The notes: generated by a model not told the origin, from the letters alone. A DNA stretch of 64,000 nt from Parasphingorhabdus marina DSM 22363 (GCF_900128895.1 NZ_FSQW01000002.1:558001-622000); one strand, 5' to 3'; positions 1 to 9,459 are shown, counted from the first letter of the stretch. Numbers and translations: made by a program.

Positions 1-953
1 TGCCATCGACGGGCCGGATCGTGCGTTATAATCCGCCGGTTCCCGGCTGGTCCGGCGATCCCATTCGGGGCACCAATGGCGTCCGGGTGGATGACGGTGT
101 CATGGATGGCGGGGAAGTGTCGATCTACTATGATCCGATGATTGCCAAGCTCGTGACCTGGGGCGAAACCCGGGACGAAGCGGCTGATCGTCAGATAGAG
201 GCGCTGAACCGGTTCGAACTGGAAGGGCTCGGACATAATATCGACTTCCTGTCGGCCCTGATGCAGCATCCGCGCTTTCGGTCCGGCGAACTGACCACCG
301 GATTCATTGCCGAGGAATATCCCGACGGGTTCCAGGGGGCACCTGCGTCGGAAGAGCTGCAGCGCAATCTGGCTGCGATTGCCGCCTTCGTCGCCACGGC
401 GCATGCCGATCGTGCGCGCCGGGTGGATCACCAGCTCGGTCAACAGCTGGATCCGCCCTCCGAATGGGAAGCGAAGATCGATGATGCAAAATTTGCCGTG
501 TCGGTGTCGGAAGACGGAATTGTTGTCGATGGCACGGACGTCGACCTGTCACTCGCCTATACGCCGGGAGACAGTCTGATTCTGGCAACGGTTGGTGACA
601 AGCCGCTATCCGTCAAGATTGCGCGGACCGCCAGTGGCTTTGCGTTGAATACCAATGGGGCAACCCACAAGGTTCAGGTACTGCCGGCGCATATTGCGCA
701 ACATGCCGTGCACATGATCGAAAAGATCCCGCCGGACATGTCCAAATTCCTGCTCTGCCCGATGCCGGGTCTTCTGGTGGCTCTGCATGTCGGGGAAGGG
801 GACAAGGTCGAGGAAGGCCAGCCACTGGCCGTTGTGGAAGCCATGAAAATGGAGAATATTCTCCGCGCCGAGAAAAATGGCGTAGTGAAATCCGTGGAAG
901 CCGCGCAGGGAGATAGCCTTGCCGTGGACGCAGTGATACTGGAACTGGAATAG
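1..953 (+). CDS. pccA: Acetyl/propionyl-CoA carboxylase alpha subunit, C-terminal part (5' cut by window edge)
   Basis: The open frame runs into the left window edge (first full codon at base 3), so only about the last 316 residues are visible and the start is missing. What remains is the end of the biotin carboxylase fold (VSIYYDPMIAKLVTWG and following), a linker, and a C-terminal biotinyl domain. The biotin attachment motif EAMKMEN is present, with the acceptor lysine codon at 846-848. The BC plus BCCP arrangement on one chain is typical of propionyl-CoA or acetyl-CoA carboxylase alpha subunits, which make methylmalonyl- or malonyl-CoA in the cytosol. The substrate cannot be decided without the beta subunit. 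A permease gene follows after 55 bases and may be co-transcribed. Confidence 0.9.
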   Translation, partial: PSTGRIVRYNPPVPGWSGDPIRGTNGVRVDDGVMDGGEVSIYYDPMIAKLVTWGETRDEAADRQIEALNRFELEGLGHNIDFLSALMQHPRFRSGELTTGFIAEEYPDGFQGAPASEELQRNLAAIAAFVATAHADRARRVDHQLGQQLDPPSEWEAKIDDAKFAVSVSEDGIVVDGTDVDLSLAYTPGDSLILATVGDKPLSVKIARTASGFALNTNGATHKVQVLPAHIAQHAVHMIEKIPPDMSKFLLCPMPGLLVALHVGEGDKVEEGQPLAVVEAMKMENILRAEKNGVVKSVEAAQGDSLAVDAVILELE

Positions 954-1008
954 AATTTCCGCCAACCGCACCGGAACGCAAGGCGGAGGACATGTAGGGG
1001 AGTGATTC

Positions 1009-2646
1009 ATGGCCAGTGAAGCAGGCGCTGCAATGCAGCGGGAGCCGACCGAAAAGGAAATCCGGATGGTGATCGGCGCATCTTCCGCCGGGACTGTCTT
1101 TGAATGGTATGATTTCTTTATTTACGGAACCCTGTTCTACATCATCGGCCCGACATTTTTCCCGAGCGGAAACCCAACGCTGGAGATCCTGTTGGTCTGG
1201 GCCACTTTCGCCATCGGTTTCGGATTCCGACCGGTTGGCGCGGTCTTGTTCGGCTATCTGGGAGACCAGCTGGGGCGCAAATATACCTTCATTGTCACGG
1301 TCACATTGATGGGGATCGCAACCGCGGGTGTCGGACTGATCCCCAGTGCAGAAACAATCGGGCTTTGGGCGCCGGCTATCGTCATATTCTTCCGGATATT
1401 GCAGGGCCTGGCGCTGGGCGGAGAATATGGAGGAGCCGCCATCTATGTGGCCGAGCATGCGCCAACCGAGAAGCGCGGCTACTATACCAGCTATATTCAG
1501 GCCAGTGTTGCCGGCGGATTTGTGCTGTCGATCGGTGTCGTCCTGGCTTGCCGGTTCCTCATTCCCGAAGCCGAGTTTGAGGCCTGGGGCTGGCGCGTGC
1601 CATTCCTGCTGTCGATCATATTGCTCGCCATTTCACTGTGGATGCGGATCAAATTGAATGAAAGTCCGGTATTCCAGGCGATGAAGGCAGAAGGGACAAC
1701 CTCGAAAAACCCGTTCACCGAAAGTTTTTCCTATCCGGGGAACAAGAAACGGATCTTTGTTGCTCTGTTCGGGATTACCGGGATTTTGACGACCATCTGG
1801 TACACTGCTTTCTTCTCCGGAATGTCCTTCCTGCGCGGACCGATGAACGTCGAGGCGCTGACTGTTGATCTGATCCTCTTCTTCGCCGGACTGATCGCGA
1901 TGTCCTTCTATCTGATCGTCGGAAAATGGTCAGACAAGGTCGGTCGCAAAAAGCCGATCATTGTCGGTGCGCTGTTGTCACTTCTCCTGCTCTTCCCGGC
2001 ATTCTGGGGTCTGGGACATTTTGCCAATCCCGGCCTTTCGGAAGCCGCGCAGGCCAATCCCGTCCGTGTCGAAGGCAGTCAGTGCAGCACGGATCCCTTC
2101 GCCGAACTGTTCAATCGCGAACAGAGTGATTGCGGCAAGATCCTGGAAACCTTGACTTCGGCCGGCGTCGCTTATGACCTGTCCGATGGCGAGGGTCTGC
2201 GGATGACGGCAGGTGACAGCGAAATAGCAATTGACGCGCAGTGGCTCACCGATGGCGAAGCGCGCAGCGCCGGAATGCGGGAGGCGCTGAGCGAATATGG
2301 CTATGACTTCAGCAAGCAGCAACTGGGTGTGGGCAGCATCCTCGGTATCGTGGCGATCCTGCTGGTGCTCGGTGCGCTGAGTGCGTTGACCTACGGGTCG
2401 GTCGCCGCCTTGCTCGCGGAAATGTTCCCGCCCAAAATCCGTTACAGTTCGATGTCGATTCCCTATCATATCGGCGCGGGATATCTGGGCGGGTTTCTGC
2501 CACTGATTGCGGGATATATCGTGGCCCGATCCGGAGATATCTATGCGGGATTATGGTATACATGGATTGTTGTGGCCTTCGGTGTGATTGTGGCCTGGTG
2601 GGGTATCCCCAACGATCCCGAAGCCGAACTCGCCGAAACAAGCTGA
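1009..2646 (+). CDS. MFS transporter, metabolite:H+ symporter (MHS) type, with large periplasmic insertion
   Basis: A 545-residue permease with the MHS-family opening (SSAGTVFEWYDFFIYG, residues 25-40), motif-A-like loops (GYLGDQLGRK near 82-91, GKWSDKVGRKK near 305-315) and about 12 hydrophobic segments. Relatives carry organic acids, osmolytes or shikimate by proton symport; the substrate here is unknown. The protein is roughly 100 residues longer than most MHS carriers. The excess lies between TM9 and TM10 (residues about 337-440), which standard MFS topology puts in the periplasm, and it contains two cysteines (359 and 375). Its place behind the carboxylase gene suggests, without proof, uptake of an acid that feeds acyl-CoA carboxylation. 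A plausible ribosome site (AGGGGAG) precedes the ATG. Confidence 0.88.
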   Translation: MASEAGAAMQREPTEKEIRMVIGASSAGTVFEWYDFFIYGTLFYIIGPTFFPSGNPTLEILLVWATFAIGFGFRPVGAVLFGYLGDQLGRKYTFIVTVTLMGIATAGVGLIPSAETIGLWAPAIVIFFRILQGLALGGEYGGAAIYVAEHAPTEKRGYYTSYIQASVAGGFVLSIGVVLACRFLIPEAEFEAWGWRVPFLLSIILLAISLWMRIKLNESPVFQAMKAEGTTSKNPFTESFSYPGNKKRIFVALFGITGILTTIWYTAFFSGMSFLRGPMNVEALTVDLILFFAGLIAMSFYLIVGKWSDKVGRKKPIIVGALLSLLLLFPAFWGLGHFANPGLSEAAQANPVRVEGSQCSTDPFAELFNREQSDCGKILETLTSAGVAYDLSDGEGLRMTAGDSEIAIDAQWLTDGEARSAGMREALSEYGYDFSKQQLGVGSILGIVAILLVLGALSALTYGSVAALLAEMFPPKIRYSSMSIPYHIGAGYLGGFLPLIAGYIVARSGDIYAGLWYTWIVVAFGVIVAWWGIPNDPEAELAETS

Positions 2647-2665
2647 TGCGCCAGACAGGTTCGAG

Positions 2666-3730
2666 ATGAGTGTGGGTAACGAAGATATTCCGGCTTCGGC
2701 CCGGCTCAGACTCGATGGTGCTGCTCTCGTTGCCAACTGGAACGCCCTGGACCGGTTAAGTGGGTCGGCCAGTGCCGGTGCCGCGGTCAAGGCGGACGGT
2801 TATGGTCTGGGAGCTCGCGGGGTCACCAAAAGGCTGATCGCCGCAGGATGCCGGGATTTCTATGTTGCCAACTGGCAGGAAGCGTCAGATATTGCTGACC
2901 TGATTGCAGGCGATGCCCGGATTTCCGTGCTGAACGGTGTTCAGGATTCGGAAATGCCGGCGGCACTGGCATCTCCGGCGAAGCCCGTCCTGAACAGCCT
3001 GGAGCAAGCCCGGCGCTGGAGGGATACCGGTCGGCCCTGCGATCTCATGATCAATAGCGGCATGAACCGGCTGGGCATCAACCCGGATCAACTGGCTCAG
3101 GCTGAACTGGACCAGCTGGATATCGACATGGTCATGAGCCATCTGGCCTCCGCCGATGAGGATGTGGATCAGAATGCCGATCAGTTGTCTGAGTTTCGCG
3201 AAGCTCTGCAGCAGGTGTCCGCCCGCCGGATCAGCTTTGCCAACAGCGCCGGAATTGCTCTTGGAGAGGACTATCATTTCGATGCGACCCGCCCAGGACT
3301 GGCGCTTTATGGCGGTCAACCCCGGGCAGAGCTGAAAGACCATATTGAGCAGGTTGCATGGCCCGAATGCCAGATCGTGCAAATTCGCCAGTTGAGGTCA
3401 GGGGACCGCCTGGGTTATAATGCACGTTATATTGCCGAAGATGATCATCCAGTCGCCATATTGGCCATGGGCTATGCGGACGGATATTTGCGATCTTTTG
3501 CCGGTTCCGGATATTTTGTGGCAGACGGCCAGAAGCTGCCAGTGCTCGGGCGAATTTCCATGGACCTGACGGCAGTGGACATCCGGTCGGCCTCAGCTCT
3601 GGCTGAGGGGGACTGGCTGGGCTGTGGCTATGACCTACCCGACGCATCTGTCGCATCCGGCCTCTCGCAATATGAACTGCTCACAAATCTCGGCCAGCGT
3701 TTTGCGCGTGACTGGACTGACACGCCCTGA
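2666..3730 (+). CDS. alr: Alanine racemase
   Basis: A PLP-dependent racemase that interconverts L- and D-alanine for peptidoglycan. The PLP-lysine motif AAVKADGYGLG lies about 40 residues in. The second catalytic base is in the GYNARY tyrosine motif, and MGYADGY and LGRISMDL are also family hallmarks. The protein is 354 residues, a normal family length. I chose the ATG at 2666, which gives MSVGNEDIPAS; an upstream in-frame start would overlap the permease. The gene begins 19 bases after the MFS stop codon, so the two probably share a transcript. Confidence 0.93.
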   Translation: MSVGNEDIPASARLRLDGAALVANWNALDRLSGSASAGAAVKADGYGLGARGVTKRLIAAGCRDFYVANWQEASDIADLIAGDARISVLNGVQDSEMPAALASPAKPVLNSLEQARRWRDTGRPCDLMINSGMNRLGINPDQLAQAELDQLDIDMVMSHLASADEDVDQNADQLSEFREALQQVSARRISFANSAGIALGEDYHFDATRPGLALYGGQPRAELKDHIEQVAWPECQIVQIRQLRSGDRLGYNARYIAEDDHPVAILAMGYADGYLRSFAGSGYFVADGQKLPVLGRISMDLTAVDIRSASALAEGDWLGCGYDLPDASVASGLSQYELLTNLGQRFARDWTDTP

Positions 3731-3850
3731 TTGTGCATCCGCTATATTGCAGTCGCAAAGAAGAAACGGGCGCAATTCCGGGATAATTCGTCGGAAAACC
3801 TCTCCGGAACGGCTTTTGTTGCGGCGATGCACAATTTTGTCTATTGCAGT
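3731..3850 (+). promoter_or_regulatory. Repeat-containing upstream region of phaR
   Basis: The 193-base gap between alr and phaR holds an inverted repeat, TTGTGCATC (3731-3739) and GATGCACAA (3826-3834), and a direct repeat TATTGCAGT (3745-3753 and 3842-3850). PhaR-type repressors are known to autoregulate through GC/TGCA-containing sites, so an operator is possible. That assignment is inference from position and symmetry only. Confidence 0.3.
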
Positions 3851-3923
3851 GATAATATCGCAACAATTTGAACCTATGTGAGAGGCGAAGAACCATCCAC
3901 AGACCGGTTTGGCAGGAGAATCC

Positions 3924-4538
3924 ATGGCAAAATCCAAAAAAGGGACCGAGGACGGCCCTATTACGATCAAGAAATACGCCAACCGCCGCCTCTACAATAC
4001 CGAGACATCCAATTACATCACTCTCGATTTCCTCGCGGAAATGACCCGCGATGATGTCGACTTTGTGGTTGTCGACGCCAAGTCCGGAGAAGATATTACC
4101 CATACGGTTCTGACCCAGATCATCGTCGAGGAAGAGAGCAGCGGACAGAACATGTTGCCTGTCAATTTCCTGCGGCAACTGATTTCGATGTATGGCAACA
4201 GCATGCAGTCCCTGATGCCCTCCTATCTGGAAGCATCAATGGAGAATTTCCGCAAGAACCAGAAGCAGTTTCAGGAAGCAGTGGAAGGCGCGCTCAACAA
4301 GAACCCGCTCGGGCAGATGGCGGTCAAAAATCAGAAACAATTCCAGGAAGCGGTGGAAAACGCGCTCAAGGCAAGTCCGCTGGCCGGTGTTGTCGAAAAA
4401 GCGCTCGCCCCGCTGAAAAGCGGCGGCAAGGAAGAGGATGCGGAAGAAGAAGAGCTTTCCGAAAAGGATCGCGAGATCATGGAACTGAAGAAGCAGCTTG
4501 CGGACATTCAGTCCAAGATCGACAAGATGGACGAATAG
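3924..4538 (+). CDS. phaR: Polyhydroxyalkanoate synthesis repressor PhaR
   Basis: The N-terminal PHB/PHA accumulation regulator domain is clear (ITIKKYANRRLYNTETSNYI, then a DFLAEMTRDD stretch, residues about 13-75). It is a DNA- and PHB-granule-binding repressor of phasin and PHA genes. The C-terminal half has two copies of NQKQFQEAVE.AL about 28 residues apart, followed by a charged, probably coiled-coil tail. I chose the ATG at 3924 because GGAGAA sits just upstream; a TTG at 3909 is less likely. The protein is 204 residues. No phaC, phaA or phaB is nearby, so its targets lie elsewhere. Confidence 0.9.
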   Translation: MAKSKKGTEDGPITIKKYANRRLYNTETSNYITLDFLAEMTRDDVDFVVVDAKSGEDITHTVLTQIIVEEESSGQNMLPVNFLRQLISMYGNSMQSLMPSYLEASMENFRKNQKQFQEAVEGALNKNPLGQMAVKNQKQFQEAVENALKASPLAGVVEKALAPLKSGGKEEDAEEEELSEKDREIMELKKQLADIQSKIDKMDE

Positions 4539-4569
4539 ACCCGAACAGGCTGGCAGGAATTAGACTATC

Positions 4570-6105
4570 GTGAAGAAAAATGCGCTCTCGGTTACCCGGG
4601 AAAATGATTTTGCGGGCTGGTATCAGCAATTGATTTCGGAAGCGGATCTCGCCGAAGAGTCCGGCGTACGCGGTTGCATGGTCATGCGGCCCTGGGGCTA
4701 TGGTATCTGGGAGCGTGTCCAGTTCCTGATGGACCAGCGGATCAAGCAGGCCGGCCATGAGAATTGCTATTTCCCGCTGTTCATCCCGCTCAGCTATTTC
4801 GCGAAGGAAGCGGAACATGTAGATGGTTTCGCCAAGGAAATGGCAGTCGTGACTCATCACCGCCTGATGAAGGACGAGGAAGACGGTCTGGTCGTTGATC
4901 CGGATGCGAAGCTGGAAGAGCCTCTGGTTGTGCGCCCGACATCGGAAACAGTCATCGGCACCGCCTTTGCCCGCTGGGTTCAAAGCTGGCGCGATCTGCC
5001 CGTCATGATCAACCAGTGGGCCAATGTCGTCCGCTGGGAAATGCGCACCCGGATGTTTTTGCGAACCAGCGAGTTTCTCTGGCAGGAAGGCCATACGGCC
5101 CATGCCGACCGCGAAGAAGCGATGGAAGAGACGCTGAACATTCTGGAACTGTACCGCAGTTTTTCCGAGGAAGTCCTCGCGATGCCGGTTATCGCTGGCG
5201 AGAAGCCAGAGAATGAAAGGTTTCCCGGAGCCGATGCGACCTATTCCATCGAAGCGATGATGCAGGATGGCAAGGCTCTCCAGGCAGGCACATCGCATTT
5301 CCTCGGCCAAACGTTCAGCAAGGCACAGAATATCCGCTTTCAGGACAAGGAAGGCCAGTTCCAGTTCGCCTACACCACCAGCTGGGGCACCTCGACGCGC
5401 CTGATTGGCGGGGTCATCATGACCCATGGCGATGATGACGGCCTGCGCGTGCCGCCGTTGATCGCACCCTACCAGATCGTGGTCATTCCGATGCTCCGCG
5501 ACAAGCCTGAAGACGAAGCGGTTCTGGACTATTGTCAGGAGCTGACAAAGGAACTGACGCAATTGAAGGCGTTTGACGAGACAGTCCGGGTCAAACTCGA
5601 CAAGACCGGTGCCAAGGCGTCAAACAAGCGCTGGGGCTGGGTGAAGAAGGGAGCACCGCTCATTCTGGAAATCGGTCCGCGCGACGTTTCCGAAGGCAAT
5701 GTTTCGATGATCCGCCGCGATGCGCTGTACAAGGAGAATGGCAAGCTGGATTCACACATCCTGGCGAAAGGCGATTTTGTCGGTCAGGCAGCCGGACTTC
5801 TGGAAGACATTCAGTCGCGCCTGCACGGCGAAGCAAGCGAGCGACTCAACTCCAACATCACACGAGGGTTTTCGGAGTTTTCGGAACTGGAAGCGTTCTA
5901 CAAAGAAAACAAGAAATATCCCGGCTGGCTGGAAGTCCAATGGTGCCGTGCGACCGGTGAGGAACTGGATCAGATCGAGGAACGGCTCAAAAAGCTGAAG
6001 CTCACATTCCGTAACGTGCCGCAAGATGCGGCACCAGTAGACGGCAATTGCATTTTCACCGGAAAACCGGCGGTTGAACGGATTCTTGTCGGCAAAGCCT
6101 ATTGA
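4570..6105 (+). CDS. proS: Prolyl-tRNA synthetase, archaeal/eukaryotic-like (type 3) form
   Basis: A class II aminoacyl-tRNA synthetase that charges tRNA-Pro. The sequence GCMVMRPWGYGIWE, HVDGFAKEMAVVTH and the TSEFLWQEGHTAHA motif near residue 166 match the archaeal/eukaryotic-style ProRS. At 511 residues it lacks the editing insertion of the bacterial type 1 enzyme and has the C-terminal extension of the type 3 group, which ends in a tyrosine (VGKAY). The start is GTG at 4570. Its TGA stop overlaps the ATG of rnr by one base, so translational coupling is likely. Confidence 0.93.
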   Translation: MKKNALSVTRENDFAGWYQQLISEADLAEESGVRGCMVMRPWGYGIWERVQFLMDQRIKQAGHENCYFPLFIPLSYFAKEAEHVDGFAKEMAVVTHHRLMKDEEDGLVVDPDAKLEEPLVVRPTSETVIGTAFARWVQSWRDLPVMINQWANVVRWEMRTRMFLRTSEFLWQEGHTAHADREEAMEETLNILELYRSFSEEVLAMPVIAGEKPENERFPGADATYSIEAMMQDGKALQAGTSHFLGQTFSKAQNIRFQDKEGQFQFAYTTSWGTSTRLIGGVIMTHGDDDGLRVPPLIAPYQIVVIPMLRDKPEDEAVLDYCQELTKELTQLKAFDETVRVKLDKTGAKASNKRWGWVKKGAPLILEIGPRDVSEGNVSMIRRDALYKENGKLDSHILAKGDFVGQAAGLLEDIQSRLHGEASERLNSNITRGFSEFSELEAFYKENKKYPGWLEVQWCRATGEELDQIEERLKKLKLTFRNVPQDAAPVDGNCIFTGKPAVERILVGKAY

Positions 6106-8396
6106 TGGCGCGATCCAGAAAACCGCACAAGCCCCGGCAGGTACCGACCCGCAAGCAGATACTGGAATTTATCGAGCAATCGCCCCAGCCCGCCGGCAAA
6201 AGGGAAATTGCCAAGGCCTTTGGTTTGCGCGGCTCTGACAAGATCGCCCTCAAGGCGCTGCTAAAGGACATGGCGGACGAGGGTCTCATTGACAGCAGTC
6301 CGGGGAGGGCCTTTCATAAAATGGGCGGCGTACCCAAAGTCACGGTGCTCAAGATTGTCGAAATTGATGGAAATGAAGCGATCGGCACTCCGGAACGCTG
6401 GGATGCCGAGGGCAAGCCCGCGCCGAAAATCCGGGTGCGCGAAAAGGGCCGGCGTGCCGCGCTGGCGGTCGGCGACCGGATCCTTGCACGGACCGAAGAG
6501 CGCGGCCAGGGCTATGTCGCCTGGATGATGAAGAAGCTGGCCCAGAGCAGCGACATGCTCATGGGTATCGTCGAAAAGGACGAGCGCGATCGGTTCTGGC
6601 TCAAGCCGGTGGACCGGAAGATTCGTCGAAGCACACCCATTTCTGATCTGGGCGATGCGGAAGTCGGAAATCTGGTTCTGGCGGAACCGTCTGGCCGCGG
6701 CTCGCAAGTGAAGGCCCGCGTGAAGGAAGTGCTGGGAGATCCCTTTGCACCCCGGTCTTTCAGTCTGATTGCGATCCACAAATATGACATCCCCAATCGC
6801 TTCCCGGAACGGGTTGAAGACGCGGCCAGGCAGGTTACCTCACTGCCGCTCGATGAGCAGAAACGGGAGGACTTGCGGCATCTTCCAATTGTGGCAATCG
6901 ATCCGGCAGACGCGCGCGATCATGATGATGCAATCTGGGCGAAACCGGATGATGACAGTGCCAATCCCGGCGGTTTCAAGGCGCTCGTGGCGATCGCCGA
7001 TGTGTCCTTCTATGTGCGGCCAGGAAGCGCGATCGACAGGGAAGCCTATAAACGCGGCAACAGCGTCTATTTCCCGGACCGTGTCGTCCCGATGCTGCCG
7101 GAAGCCCTGTCGACCGATGTCTGCTCGTTGAAACAGGATGTCGACCGGGCAGCACTGGTCTGTCACCTGACGATTGACAGTAAAGGCCAGGTTACCGGTT
7201 CCCGTTTCACGCGGGCCATTGTGCGACTGGCGGGAAATATTGCCTATGAAGACGCGCAGGCCGCCATGAATGGCGAGATTGAGCATGACCTCAAATCAAC
7301 TGCGCTCAAGTCGCTCTGGGACTGCTGGAAACTGTTGGCCAAAGCCCGCGACAACCGGGAGCCGCTCAATCTTGATCTGCCGGAAAAGCGGGTGGTGCTG
7401 GATGACGACGGCCGGATCGCCGAAATCGCCGTCCGCGACCGTCTTGATGCGCATCGACTGGTCGAAGATTTCATGATTGCGGCGAATGTGGCAGCCGCCA
7501 AAAAACTGGAATCGCACAAATCACCTTTGATCTACCGCGTTCATGAAACACCGTCGCGGGAGAAACTTATTGCGCTCAAGGATTATCTGAAGAGTTTCGA
7601 GATCAGTTTTGCGATGGGACAGGTGATCAAGCCCGGGGTGTTCAATCAGCTGATCTCAAAAGTCGATGATGAGGACTTGCTGCCGCTGGTCATGGAACAG
7701 ATATTGCGCAGCCAGACTCAGGCTTATTATGGCCATCAGAACATGGGACATTTCGGTTTGTCTCTAGGGAGTTACGCCCATTTCACCAGCCCGATCCGCC
7801 GCTATGCCGATCTGATCGTGCACCGAGCACTGGTCTCCGCCTGCAAGCTCGAGCAACCGGCACCCGAAAACCGCGATGTTCCGAAGGAAACCGGACTGGA
7901 TACTGACAGTGCCGGACGACTGGACCGGATCTCCGAGAAGATCAGCCAGCTCGAGCGACGCGCAATGATGGCGGAGCGCGAAACCGTCGATCGCTACATC
8001 TCCGCTCATCTTTCCAGCCATGTCGGGCAGGTACTGAAATGCCGGATTACCGGTGTTCAGAATTTCGGGTTTTTCGCGACGGTCGAGGAGCTGGGCGGCG
8101 ACGGGCTGGTGCCTGTTCGTACCCTCGGTATCGAGCGGTTCGACTATGATGAACAAAAACAGGTCCTCACCGGAATGGACAGCGGTACAAGCTATGCCAT
8201 TGGCGAGAAACTGGAATTACGGCTGGTGGATGCCAACCCGGCGACCGGTAGCCTGCTGTTTGAACTGCCGGAAGGCGCCAATCACATGCCAGGCGGCGGC
8301 GCAAGGCCTTCCGGTCCGCGCAGGGGTGGCAAGGGCAAATTCCGCAAGAAGGGCAAACGGGGGCGTCCGGGCAATATTCGGCACAAAAGCCGGTAA
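6105..8396 (+). CDS. rnr: Ribonuclease R
   Basis: A 763-residue RNase II/R family 3'-5' exoribonuclease for structured RNA. Domain order: N-terminal winged helix (about 15-75), cold-shock OB region, RNB catalytic domain, S1 domain (about 645-720) and a strongly basic tail rich in Gly, Arg and Lys. The catalytic acidic cluster is seen in AIDPADARDHDDA, and FTSPIRRYADLIVH is diagnostic of the RNB domain. The basic tail is typical of RNase R and distinguishes it from RNase II. The ATG overlaps the proS stop codon. Confidence 0.95.
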   Translation: MARSRKPHKPRQVPTRKQILEFIEQSPQPAGKREIAKAFGLRGSDKIALKALLKDMADEGLIDSSPGRAFHKMGGVPKVTVLKIVEIDGNEAIGTPERWDAEGKPAPKIRVREKGRRAALAVGDRILARTEERGQGYVAWMMKKLAQSSDMLMGIVEKDERDRFWLKPVDRKIRRSTPISDLGDAEVGNLVLAEPSGRGSQVKARVKEVLGDPFAPRSFSLIAIHKYDIPNRFPERVEDAARQVTSLPLDEQKREDLRHLPIVAIDPADARDHDDAIWAKPDDDSANPGGFKALVAIADVSFYVRPGSAIDREAYKRGNSVYFPDRVVPMLPEALSTDVCSLKQDVDRAALVCHLTIDSKGQVTGSRFTRAIVRLAGNIAYEDAQAAMNGEIEHDLKSTALKSLWDCWKLLAKARDNREPLNLDLPEKRVVLDDDGRIAEIAVRDRLDAHRLVEDFMIAANVAAAKKLESHKSPLIYRVHETPSREKLIALKDYLKSFEISFAMGQVIKPGVFNQLISKVDDEDLLPLVMEQILRSQTQAYYGHQNMGHFGLSLGSYAHFTSPIRRYADLIVHRALVSACKLEQPAPENRDVPKETGLDTDSAGRLDRISEKISQLERRAMMAERETVDRYISAHLSSHVGQVLKCRITGVQNFGFFATVEELGGDGLVPVRTLGIERFDYDEQKQVLTGMDSGTSYAIGEKLELRLVDANPATGSLLFELPEGANHMPGGGARPSGPRRGGKGKFRKKGKRGRPGNIRHKSR

Positions 8397-8485
8397 ATCT
8401 CTGATCATCCCGCAGTTATTTCGGATTGTAACCTTTTGTTCATCGGCTTTGAATAGCGCCTTGGATAACAAGAAAGGTGCCGCCC

Positions 8486-9007
8486 ATGTCCAAAATGATT
8501 CCCAACCAGACCGTCCCCGATTTTACCGTCCCGATGACCGATGGTGGGCAATTTCAATTGAGTCAGCGCGCCGGTGACAATTTCACATTGTTGCTATTCT
8601 ATCGCGGCCTGCACTGTCCGATCTGCAAAGGTCAACTGCGTGATCTCCAGCGCAAGCTGGAAGACCTGGCCGAACGTGGGGTCACAGCCGTAGCGATCAG
8701 CATGGATGAGCAGAAGCGTGCCGAGCAGTCGGCATCCAACTGGGGCATTGATGAATTGATGCTGGGTTACGGTTTGAGCGAAGAGACGGCCCGGGAACTC
8801 GGCCTCTATTTGTCAGCAGGTCGCCCGGACAGCAGCGAACCGGAACTCTTTTCGGAACCAGCCTTGTTCCTGGTGCGTCCCGACCGAACACTCTATTTCG
8901 CAAGCGTGCAGAGCATGCCATTCACGCGGCCGCCGCTCGACCAGCTAATCATGGGTATCGATTACGCGCTGGCCAATGATTATCCGGCGCGCGGGGAAAT
9001 CGCCTAA
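8486..9007 (+). CDS. Peroxiredoxin-like (AhpC/TSA) thioredoxin-fold protein
   Basis: A 173-residue thioredoxin-fold protein with the motif FYRGLHCPICKGQL, a CPxC pair at the position of the peroxidatic cysteine. Such proteins reduce peroxides or act as thiol oxidoreductases in the cytosol; no signal peptide is present. The CPIC pair is more thioredoxin-like than the usual single peroxidatic Cys, so the exact reaction is uncertain. I chose the ATG at 8486 (MSKMIPNQ) over an upstream GTG. Its stop overlaps that of the converging usp gene by four bases. Confidence 0.8.
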   Translation: MSKMIPNQTVPDFTVPMTDGGQFQLSQRAGDNFTLLLFYRGLHCPICKGQLRDLQRKLEDLAERGVTAVAISMDEQKRAEQSASNWGIDELMLGYGLSEETARELGLYLSAGRPDSSEPELFSEPALFLVRPDRTLYFASVQSMPFTRPPLDQLIMGIDYALANDYPARGEIA

Positions 9008-9459
9008 CTTAACCGGTCAATCTCTTCTTTTGAGAGAGATCCTGGCACAACCATGACGGGGCAGGGCAGTGACCCTGCCTCACTGGCCGCGAAATGCGTT
9101 ACAAGCGGCCCCGGAGAGCCGCTGGCGGCTGCACCCAGCACAAGGGCAGCCAGACCGTCGATTTTCTTCATCACCCGGCGCACGTCATCTGGTCCCTTGC
9201 CTTCCTTGACAGTAATCGAGGGACGGATGCCGGTTTCGTCAAACAGTGTGCCGGCGGCGCTGGACACCAGGGCTTCGGCGCGGTTCTTGGCTTCTTCCTC
9301 AAGCGTGGCCTGAACCCCGCCCCAGGCGACAAATCCTTCACTCTCCACCAATGCCAGAATATGCAGAGCCCCGCCGGTTTTCATCGCACGACGGGACGCA
9401 AAGCGCAGCGCAACGCTGGCCTCGTCTGTCTCGTCGATAACCACCAGGTAAGTACGCAT
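9004..9459 (-). CDS. Universal stress protein (UspA family)
   Basis: A 151-residue single-domain Usp fold (YLVVIDETDEASVALRFA at the start, VKEGKGPDDV in the middle, PCPVMVVPGS near the end). The family binds nucleotides or serves in stress survival. The ATP-binding glycine pattern G-2X-G-9X-G(S/T) is only loosely recognisable (VLGAAASGSPGPLVTHFA), so ATP binding is uncertain. The gene converges on the peroxiredoxin-like gene. Confidence 0.85.
   Translation of the reverse strand: MRTYLVVIDETDEASVALRFASRRAMKTGGALHILALVESEGFVAWGGVQATLEEEAKNRAEALVSSAAGTLFDETGIRPSITVKEGKGPDDVRRVMKKIDGLAALVLGAAASGSPGPLVTHFAASEAGSLPCPVMVVPGSLSKEEIDRLS

Noticed and set aside
4477-5562. 361-residue minus-strand open frame
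   Set aside because: It lies antisense within proS, and its translation shows no domain.
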